From Dokdonella_A soli (GTDB lineage Bacteria > Pseudomonadota > Gammaproteobacteria > Xanthomonadales > Rhodanobacteraceae), in the NCBI RefSeq assembly GCF_039523175.1, contig NZ_BAAAEU010000023.1, positions 124,001 through 188,000 on the forward strand: a DNA stretch of 64,000 nucleotides, in the 5' to 3' direction. Each line of letters opens with the position of its first letter. Position 1 is the stretch's first letter. Below are positions 55,601 through 62,400 of this stretch, in pieces. The translations under genes were made by a program, and so were the position numbers. Under the pieces are notes generated by a model, which did not search any database, was not told the origin of the DNA, and was given only the letters and a program-made list of their open reading frames with translations.

Positions 55601-56087
55601 ACGCTGGCGTACGATCGATGACTTCGGCAAAACGCCTCGCTTGATCGGACGCCAATGCATTCATTGGATAGATGACCAGAGCCTTGATGCCGTGTACCTG
55701 CCCGTCCTTGCGCGCACGCACGCAATGGTCCAGCAGCGGATACAGGAAACACTCGGTCTTGCCGCTACCGGTCCCTGTCGCCACCAAGGTGTTTGCACCT
55801 TCCCGATCACTGGCCAAACGCTGCCACGCCAGTTCCTGGTGTACAAATCCGGGATGTTCCACCTCGAAACCCGGGAAGAAATTTCGCCCCCGGCTACCTG
55901 TGCGAAACGGCAGACCGATCTGCAGATACGGCCCCTTGCCAACGCCGCTATTGCCTTCGACGAAGCGCTGCACGATGCCGTGGAAGTAACCGTCAGAAGC
56001 CTCGTAGGCTGCGATCAGAAACCGGCGCGTGGCGTCGCGGATTTCGTTGGCCAGAATGGAGGGAAGCACGTTAGGTGCCCAATCCAC
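49686..56087 (-). CDS. Giant DExH helicase with DUF1998-type C-terminus (DruE / fused DrmA-DrmB-like)
   Basis: 2133 residues from GTG 56087; a stop lies just upstream in frame, and GTG 56069 is an alternative. SF2 helicase motifs are Walker A ATGTGSGKT (103-111), DELH at 239-242, SAT in YAGTSATLGD, LEMGVDIGSLSSVLLC and QRIGRAGRRDG. Several zinc-like CxxC pairs occur (CSECRTTGW, CGHCGALQD, CPSCHHVES, CRHCGMVQT). The DUF1998 region has YDSVPGGTGYLHQLL and the cysteine cluster CTCQADPEKDGCYRCVYQYR. Beyond it, RPDFLIEPV ... PIAVFADGWAYHRHSLRDDA resembles a Vsr/DUF559-type nuclease fold. Helicase plus DUF1998 in one very long chain is the hallmark of DruE of Druantia; DISARM splits these between DrmA and DrmB. 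It is the centre of the island. Confidence 0.83.
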   Translation of the reverse strand: MDWAPNVLPSILANEIRDATRRFLIAAYEASDGYFHGIVQRFVEGNSGVGKGPYLQIGLPFRTGSRGRNFFPGFEVEHPGFVHQELAWQRLASDREGANTLVATGTGSGKTECFLYPLLDHCVRARKDGQVHGIKALVIYPMNALASDQARRFAEVIDRTPAFHGLRVGMYVGGGGGRPGSGTVMTPTEVITDRDAMRKAPPDILLTNYKMLDYLLIRPKDRKLWAHNEPDVLRYVVVDELHTFDGAQGTDLSLLLRRLRARLRTPDGHLIYAGTSATLGDVDTAPLRDYARQIFAAEFPPESVVAETRDTVAQFLGEEPIEFVLQARPDINEVLDPARYATPETAVAAWFEVFFPEQPIPENVGDWAWRGRLGLLLKKHLLFQNLLRFLKGGIGTWATLQEQMAAPMPEVARPYAGRVLEALVGLVAWARDPASTARPLVTVRVQLWMRELRRLVASIESEPDEAQLHSAADLRVDAGQVFLPLVQCSECRTTGWLARLPAGTLRLDVDLETIYNAWFRSSPDVARLYPRDGVERTESDARAMQLCGHCGALQDAPAPCATCAHPTLVQVWHMLEQRQSVRGGMTLNWHEKACPACASKDRLLLIGARNATLGAQLIEQSWATPYNDDKKLIAFSDSVQDAAHRAGFFGSRTYLNNVRMAMTRVLDSVAAPVVGWNEYLARLPEHFLDSQSADAMSAETFVTEFIGPNMTWQHDWTRLQETGRAPDDGRLLERVRKRLGWQAVAEFTYLSRRGRTLDRLGVATLGPPADALDGVAERLVRVLAEQFGLRDIAANDVLQWLWGFVLRLRQRGAISHPEMDGYFQDGGLYSFISLRAREHWLPPMTTFGPHPVMLSLGKHRDFDRIVQGGRRTWFEDWLRVTLGRGQLVPPKAEQDIYLAAVAPLIDEGVLIACDGHAGQAVALNAERLVLDTRVVQLSTHGGKRTLSVTADLAERLLGMPCLDAMQARYERHGAPADAHSWIARRFHEGDIRRVISAEHTGLLKRDEREALEVRFKAKPEASKPWFENLLSATPTLEMGVDIGSLSSVLLCSVPPSQASYLQRIGRAGRRDGNAMVVTLADGASPHDLYFYEQPLEMMAGRVDPPGVFLQAAEVLRRQLFAFCIDAWVASGIPDSAFPDRTSVVLDAIDKQDLARFPYNMLAFIQQHEAGLLERFFALLGNDLHSRVEVRLREYMHGQGDQDGLRVGLLKVLEELSKERGAHKRRAEETKKRITAIKAQPQDEATRNLVAELSRERDKALELSREIGGRELLGTLTDAGLIPNYAFPEAGIELKSMLWRKRGEGEDGTGAYVTLPTERYERPASSALSEFAPESRFYANRRRVEIDQINMQLAKAEQWRLCPSCHHVESIELTGDAHPACPRCGDAMWTNVSQKRTLLRFRQAMANANDAKSRIDDSSEDREPRFFVRQLLVDFEPSDVEIAWKLASEAVPFGFEFINRASFRDINFGERGRNGESFRIADREAVRPGFKLCRHCGMVQTPPRRRRDQENVPAQKHARDCVSFGGDDPASILDCLYLYREFSSEALRILVPNIGSALNEVVLQSFMAALQFGLKQRFGGKVDHLRITPQEEPGRDGSPRRQYVLLYDSVPGGTGYLHQLLSQEAQTLGEVLTLAHAAIQSCTCQADPEKDGCYRCVYQYRQGRAMAQVSRKTALEILGGLVGALDKLERIKSISEIFINPQFDSILESRFVESLRRLGGAQGDTATRRLPTVRVLQEVVKGKSGYLLEVAGERYWIRPQVDLGAEQGVATNCRPDFLIEPVRSTAIRRPIAVFADGWAYHRHSLRDDARKRSALVASGKYWVWSVTWDDVEAALVASTATNLDLTEGHLGLGAEEPPVAQVASQIGVPATWHEENAVAGLLRWLAMPMGINADDQSLTRRQREAAVIAFRMVGRPGGAEQTRATKVLEAVSSSLPDGCSDAVMSAPAISHNADGAVVACYAWPRGFADGTFESGFGAVHLSPSRAQSEDELKRGWREWLALYNEMQVLPSMWMLEDEGVAHGDYSALVGSAAAASAGPDPWADVMAGALAEMCEGLVFLRDGGHSMPDHFGYELASPQGEVIAEAELVWDSARVVVLVEHQEDQRAAWEAAGWRVVLADDEAWISRVAEMIKE

Positions 56088-56345
56088 TGGCGCAACTGTG
56101 CGGATTCATGCCAAAGGCACGTGCACGAGCCCGCCCGTTGGGCCACGCGATGATCCGGCAGACATACCCCATGGTGATGAACGATCGCATGTCCTTTCCC
56201 CGCTCCGCAAATATGCGTGATCAAAGCCGCCATTCCGCTGCCTGCATCCAAATTCCGGCGGCGCGACGAAAGGCGGCGGAAGCCCGACGGGGCCATCCGC
56301 ATGACCATCGTCGCCAGATGACAAATTCCCTATCCAGCTTGGTTC
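56088..56345. other. Gap between the DUF262 gene and the giant helicase gene
   Basis: 258 bases, the widest gap in the island. Two minus-strand frames (56015-56308 and 56106-56324) stay open but show no family character or ribosome-binding site. A separate promoter for the helicase-UvrD pair could lie here; none is clear. Confidence 0.4.
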
Positions 56346-58241
56346 CTACTCTGGAGGACCGGGATAGAGTCTGGCGGCAGCGTCAGCCAGACGGTCGCCT
56401 TGAGCCGCAATCTCCTTAATATCCCAAGCGGGACGATCTAGCAGCTGGACGTTAAGGCTTAGATTGGTGTTGCGGATCAGCAAATCGCGCTTGACCTGAA
56501 ACTCCCGGTGCTGCGCCTCCCGATTGACGCTGAGATTGAGCAGCGTAAGGTTCCCAAGCGTCGGAATCGACAGCTCTCGCTCGCGGATTTGTTCTTGGGC
56601 GGCCGTCGTGGGCAATCCATTGCGCTCGGCCAGCAAGGCATGAGAAGCCTCCGCACTTGTGACTGCTGTGCCATCAGCCAGCGGCCAGTGCGTATACCAG
56701 GACCTTGGCATGATGTGATCAATGTCCAGGTTGGCCAGATTCGGAATTTCGGGTTCTTCGGAACGGTTGTGAGCACGCAGCTCGCCTTCGAGCTCTGTCA
56801 GAAGTTGCCGCATCTTGGGCGCATCAAGCCGCCCGTAATACAGCGGCGCTGTCTTGCAGGCGTTCTTGAACTCCGCATTGGTTGGCCAGCGCGAAATATC
56901 ACTCGACGATGACGCCATGTGAGCGCGCAACGCTTCTGAGGTCGTGCCGTTCTTGGCCAAGTGCCGAATCATCGCCATGAAGGCGTTGTTATAGTTCTTC
57001 GGCGTCAACCCACACACGGCCCGGCGCACGATGTAGGACACCAGTTCATTAAACATGTGCGCCTTGTCCTGATCAGAGAGCGGCGAGGCCGAAATCAGCA
57101 GGGCCAGCGAGTGTATGGTGGTGGTTTCGTAGGCCGCAATTCGGCGCCCGAATCGCGCCACAGGCAGCGAACCTTGCCCAGTGGTCAGCGCCGTGTAGTG
57201 CACCGCATATCGATCCAACGTGAGCAGCTGCGCCTCGGCGGTGCGTGGTTGTCCACCGTTGAGGGCGTAGGCCTTGTAGTCCGCGTACAGCCGCGGCAGG
57301 TCCACTTCCGTGTGGGTCTCGGCCTGAAGCGCGGTATAGATCAGCCATTCCAACTTGGGCTTGAGAAGCCGCCCTCGGCGCTCCCGGGTCGACCACACAT
57401 TGCTCTCGAACTGCGTCCAGCGACCGTCGTACAGAGCCTGGGCGTCCGCACCGTCGCGGTCGGCGCGCATGAAGATGAAGTTCCGAATCAGATCGGTGGC
57501 GTGCAGCGTGGCCCCCCGGCCATTCATCGTCTCGAAAATCACCTGCGCATCGTCGTCGGCCTCGAGGCTGATCAACACCAATTTGAGGTCTTGCAGAACC
57601 GCCATGGCAAGCGCTTCGGCGGCGGCGTCCTTACTTGCTTCAGACTTCTCGATGTAGGCGATGAACTCGCCAGCGAAAAACCAGATGGCAGCCAAAGAAG
57701 GCGGATGCACCATGCCGATGCGGCGCAGATCGCCAGTCCGGGTGAAGTTCGAAGAGAAACCGTCCTTGAGGTCACGCAGCGCCCGCGCGGCCATCGTTGA
57801 CTCGTAGTGCGTCCGGTCTCTGAACGTCGGCCAGACCTTGTACCGCTCGATCTCGGGCTGGTTCATGGTGTCCGGATTTCCATTCTCCAGGCACTGATCG
57901 AGAGTGACATCCAGTCCCTGCACGCCAATCTCTCGAAACGCTATGAGCAGCGCGGTGAGGACGTACTGCAGCGTCGTCAGCCGCTGTTGTCCATCAATGA
58001 TGTGGAAGGCGTCGACCCCACGGAGGCCGATGCGGGACTGCGGTTCCACGACCACCGCGCCAAGGAAGTGTGGGGTGACGGTACCGCCGTCCAATCTTGC
58101 CTGTGCCTTGATTTTGATGTCTTGCCACAGCGGCTCCCACTGTTCGATCTGGTTCCAGACATAGGCGCGTTGGTAGAACGGTACGCAGTATTGCCGCCGA
58201 TCCTGAAAGATCTGCCGGACAGTCCATGTATCGGAACGCAT
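56346..58241 (-). CDS. DUF262 / DUF1524 (HNH) protein, GmrSD-like
   Basis: 631 residues from ATG 58241, with AAGGGG upstream. The N-terminal DUF262 (ParB-like NTPase/nuclease) domain shows VPFYQRAYVW (20-29) and IIDGQQRLTTLQ (D83-Q86), the defining motifs. The C-terminal DUF1524 domain has NLDIDHIMPRSW (H509), an HNH-type nuclease signature, and IPTLGNLTLLNLS. This pairing is that of GmrSD type IV restriction enzymes, which cut modified phage DNA using NTP, and of related BrxU/SspE-type defence proteins. It sits between the PLD-like gene and the giant helicase in one direction. It could be an operon component or an independent restriction enzyme nested in the island. Confidence 0.87.
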   Translation of the reverse strand: MRSDTWTVRQIFQDRRQYCVPFYQRAYVWNQIEQWEPLWQDIKIKAQARLDGGTVTPHFLGAVVVEPQSRIGLRGVDAFHIIDGQQRLTTLQYVLTALLIAFREIGVQGLDVTLDQCLENGNPDTMNQPEIERYKVWPTFRDRTHYESTMAARALRDLKDGFSSNFTRTGDLRRIGMVHPPSLAAIWFFAGEFIAYIEKSEASKDAAAEALAMAVLQDLKLVLISLEADDDAQVIFETMNGRGATLHATDLIRNFIFMRADRDGADAQALYDGRWTQFESNVWSTRERRGRLLKPKLEWLIYTALQAETHTEVDLPRLYADYKAYALNGGQPRTAEAQLLTLDRYAVHYTALTTGQGSLPVARFGRRIAAYETTTIHSLALLISASPLSDQDKAHMFNELVSYIVRRAVCGLTPKNYNNAFMAMIRHLAKNGTTSEALRAHMASSSSDISRWPTNAEFKNACKTAPLYYGRLDAPKMRQLLTELEGELRAHNRSEEPEIPNLANLDIDHIMPRSWYTHWPLADGTAVTSAEASHALLAERNGLPTTAAQEQIRERELSIPTLGNLTLLNLSVNREAQHREFQVKRDLLIRNTNLSLNVQLLDRPAWDIKEIAAQGDRLADAAARLYPGPPE

Positions 58242-58343
58242 TAAAATCCCCTTGATTGAACGTGGCTGGTTCGCAGCATCGGGGCCCTTGGCCCAGTGGA
58301 TGATTGACCTTGATGGCGACCGACTGCACGAGTGGCATGTCGG

Positions 58344-59372
58344 TCACCTGGCGTTCCGCTCCGCGCGATTCGCATTCTTCAATGCATCGATGAACGCATG
58401 CGTGACTGCATCCGCCGGTCCGAGCCGCCAAAGGGAGTCATCGAACGAGAGCAATTCAGGGAATCCGCAGGACCCCAGCGTGCTGCGGATCAACGCCTTG
58501 GTGGACGGATCCAAAGTAAACGGAGGCGCGGGACACTTCAGGAACTTTGGGCTCGCCTGCCCTGCGAGCTTTGGGTAGTCGTCGGTGTCGAAGCCATTCG
58601 AAACAACGTGATGGACGTAAAACCAGCTGACATCGCCTCCCTTTCGAGGCGACCCATCATCATTGCAACGCCAGCACAAGATCCAATCGTGTGGCCGTAC
58701 GTCGTCTTCCTCAAGAAACTGCAACGTGTACGAAAAATAGTCGTCGGGGCCGACTTCCCGGATCGCTGGTACGGCGCTGCGAATATGCGCCTGGCTGTAT
58801 TCGTCCACGTGCGAACCGCACCAGACAATATGGATCCGATCGAGCTTGCTCTCGTACTGTTGGACTGATGGGATCTTGCTCCCAGCACTCACGAATCCGA
58901 ACCATTGAGCCTTGTCGCACTGCTCCTTCAGTTCCCGAAGGCGGGCAAGCTTCTTCTGCCGCGTCGGATACAACGTCCGCGCCGCCGCTTTGTAGCGTTC
59001 GATCTGCATCGCAAGTTGCGTTCGGATTTCCTGGTCCGTCAGCAAGGTCGCCATTTCGAACAGGCCACCGTCGCCCATGCCGTTGTTGGACAGGTTGCAA
59101 CTGCCGACCAAGGCGGCACGCGCGCCGAGATAAATCTTGGAATGTAGGTTGTCGAGGAAGTAGACATTCTCGTGCCCGAGCTTGTCTTTGCGCATCATTT
59201 CTTCGATCGCATAGGGGTTGGAGCCAAGTGTGGGCGAAACCACGATTTCCTTCAGGCGCTCTGCGGATACGTACTGCTCCCAGCCAGAACCCACGTAAGC
59301 GACCGCGATACGGGAAGGCTGCAGCTCGTGCAGCGCATTCCGGATTTCCTTTGCCCGCGTCAGAACTTTCAT
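58344..59372 (-). CDS. Phospholipase-D-like nuclease candidate (single HKD motif; DrmC-like context)
   Basis: A 342-residue protein. One PLD half-motif is present: NLHSKIYLGARAALVGSCNL with H77, K79, G90-S91 and N93, then GDGGLFEMA supplying the acidic residue. PLD proteins with one motif act as dimers, and many are nucleases. The C-terminal 150 residues (WFGFVSAGSKIPSVQQYESK, FTLDPSTKALIRSTL) are not recognised. DISARM systems carry a small PLD protein, DrmC, but the length and tail differ here. The gene lies 71 bases downstream of the methyltransferase gene and 102 bases upstream of the DUF262 gene, all in one direction. Confidence 0.8.
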   Translation of the reverse strand: MKVLTRAKEIRNALHELQPSRIAVAYVGSGWEQYVSAERLKEIVVSPTLGSNPYAIEEMMRKDKLGHENVYFLDNLHSKIYLGARAALVGSCNLSNNGMGDGGLFEMATLLTDQEIRTQLAMQIERYKAAARTLYPTRQKKLARLRELKEQCDKAQWFGFVSAGSKIPSVQQYESKLDRIHIVWCGSHVDEYSQAHIRSAVPAIREVGPDDYFSYTLQFLEEDDVRPHDWILCWRCNDDGSPRKGGDVSWFYVHHVVSNGFDTDDYPKLAGQASPKFLKCPAPPFTLDPSTKALIRSTLGSCGFPELLSFDDSLWRLGPADAVTHAFIDALKNANRAERNAR

Positions 59373-59443
59373 TGTTCACGTCCTAGAAGGGTCGAAGGTC
59401 TTGCGGGGGAACTCCCGTCCTGCCCGGGCCATCACGGTGCTTG

Positions 59444-62400
59444 CTACTGAAAGAAACCCCACGCAGTACGGTAGTTGTCCTCCCGGTTGGCGAGGGCGAA
59501 GGGGGCTTCGTAGCGGCGGGTTTTCTGGTGGGGGCCGTTGGGGAGGGTGTCGTCGGTGACGGTTTGTTCGATGACGGTGCCGGCGTGGGCGTCCTTGATG
59601 TCGTCCCAGCCGTGGTTGCCGCGTTGCACTTTGCCATCGGGATACGTGATGACGGTGGCGGGTTCCTTGCGCGCGCCCTTTCGCGGCAGGCCGACGCCAG
59701 GGAGCCCATTGCCGTTATTGGTGAAGACGATGCGGCCGTGGATGTCGTACCAGGTATCGCGCTCGTAGCCTTGCATCACCGGGAACTGCACGCGATAGAT
59801 CAGCAGCAGTTCGTCGAGCGTGAGGCCGAGCGCTTGGGCGACCAGCACATCGATTTCGACCAAGGCCATGCGGCGGGCATAGTCGGTGCGCAGCGCGCAG
59901 TCGCGATGCCAATCGCTGGTGAGGTGGGCGAAGAAATCCTGCGGCAGGCGTGGGTTGTCGGGTTGGCTCCAGCGCTGATCGGTAAAGGCGAGATCGTAGA
60001 CCTGTTCCCAAAGGTCAGCGTAATGGGTGGTGAGGCAGTTGAGGCTCGCAGTTCGCGATGCAACTTCCGCAGTCAAACCGATAAGCGGGAACTGTGAAAG
60101 CCCTTCACCATAGAGATCACCGCGTCCTGTCGTCTTGATAAAAAAATCGGACGAGAGCGCGCTGAGTAGCGCGACGGAACTGAGCAACACATTTGCGTCG
60201 TGAAAATTTGTTGCAACACAGGTATTCACGATGGCCGAACCCGGCGGCAACAACGCCGGTATCAAGGTGTGCTCGCTTGATTGCGCAAGGCGACGCCGAT
60301 GCACAAGCCGGTGGTAATCCGTCACCGGTTTCGGCGCATCTTCACCCGGCTCAACCCAGCTCACGCGCGGCACGCGGCGCAGGTATTCAGCGCGATCGGA
60401 CATGGGGTGGTAGTTGCTGCGCGGCAGGTAGGCGTCGGGCAGGGTTTCCAGATCGAGCGTGTCGTAGGCTTTGTTGGATCCACAACTCCGATATGGGTTT
60501 TTGTTATATGGGTTGGCGAGGAAGAAGTGTGGGCCGGACAGCACCCAATCGGACGGATCGGCAGGGAACGTGTTGTCGCCTGGCGCGCGACGGACAATGG
60601 TGCCGGTCTTCTGATCGATGGTCTCGTTCCACATCTGCGTGGAATATAGATCTGTGCCTAGATCACTGAGGCGGCGCGGGTAGTCGGCTAGTTTACGCAG
60701 AACGCTGTTCAAGGTGCTGGCATGCAGGGCGGGTAGGCGCGCGCGACGCGGCGGCGTGCCGGGTGCGTCGTAGAGCCGAGCGAAGATGGCCAGCGCGGCA
60801 TCGTCCACGCGGACGATTCGGTCGCGGTGACCAGCAGTATTCCATTTGCCCTCGGCGTTCTTGTAGCCGCCCACGGGACCACTGCCATCGTGTAGGTAGC
60901 AGACGTCCACGGTAGCCGGCGTAAACAGGTTGGCGACCTGATCGAATCGTGGCGAAGATTGCACAGCAGCGTAGATATTGACGCTGTACCTCGTGTGGTT
61001 ATCGACCTCAGCGAACAAAAGGATCTCGTTTGTGAACTGAAAGTGCGAGCGCAACCGCACATACAGCGCCTCACGCAGACTCCCTGCATTCGGATCGTCA
61101 TACGGCCCCTCCGGATGCAGCAGGCCGGTCACCCCACTCTGCCCCGCCAGCCGCCACGCCAATGGCATAAAGCACTTGTACAAGTTGGCCTTGCTTCCCT
61201 GCAGCAGCGGATAGTTCTGCACCGCATTGAGCACATTCTGCGTACCTTCGGCCTCTTCCAGTTCGGCCGTCCAATCGGCTTTCAGGTTCGGAAAACGCTC
61301 GAAGGCGTCGGCGCGAAGTTTCATCAGTTCGCTGGCGCTGAACTTGCGGATGGCGAACAGCGGGTTGGCTTCGCCGAGCACGCCGGATTCGTTCCACTCC
61401 ACTTTCAGCCATGGTGGATTACCGAGGATCAGGTCGAAGCCGCCGCGTTGGCGGAAGACATCAGCAAAGGTCAGCTCCCAGTGCATAAAGCGACGTTGCT
61501 TGGCGATGGCCTCGACGTTGCTGATGCGCGGGAATACTTCACGCAGCTTGGTGATGCGCAGGCGGCCAAAGCGATCATGCAGAGTGGCTTGCGCGGGTTG
61601 CGCGGTGAGTTCGAGTTGCGATTCGAAGCCGACCAGATCGCCTTGCGGTTTGGGTGCCAGCAGTTGTGGTGCGGCGGTGGCGTGTAGATCCAATGTGGAC
61701 TGCGGTGCGAGATCGACGATATTGCCTTCAAGGATCGCACCGATTTCCATCCACCATAGCTCGCGCTCGGGTAGCGACGCACTTTGCTGGATCGGCCAGA
61801 ACCACAGCGCGCACCAGTAATCCATCACCAGTTTCAGGCGGCGGTAGGGAGTGGCTTCATCGCCATCCTGATTGAACAGACCGCGCTTGCGTGTTTCTTC
61901 CTTGTCGGCGCGGCTGGTAACCGCCGCATCAACATCCGGCTGCGGCCAAACGCTGAGCGGATCTTCGGTGGCGGCGCGGTCGCGGGCGAGGATGCGCGCG
62001 TGTTCGGCCCAGAGTTCATCGACCTTGGCGCTGAGTTGTTGCAGACGACCAATCTCGTGGGATTCGAGCGGTTTGCAGAAGGTCTTGCGCCATTGCTTGA
62101 AGCGCTCAAAATCTTCCGGGTAGAGGCTCTTGGCGACCTTGTCGGTGTAGCTGGACATGCCGGGATCGGGCAGCAGAAAGTGATAGACCTCGCTGGGCTT
62201 GCGATCCGGCTGTTGCGGATCGAGGCGACGTGGCGCCTCCTCATGCCATTGCGGTTTTACGCCCTTCTTCAAGCGGCTGGCGTCGTAAACCTCGTTGCGC
62301 GCACCGATGAGGCTGTTGCCATCGAATAGCTGATAGCCGAACCACGGCACGCGCGCGGCGCGCGGTTGACCTTGCTCATCCACATCATCGCCAAAGATGG

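Noticed and set aside
56106..56324. Small gene between the DUF262 gene and the giant helicase gene
   Set aside because: The frame is open but short, has no ribosome-binding site or similarity, and overlaps another open frame equally lacking character.
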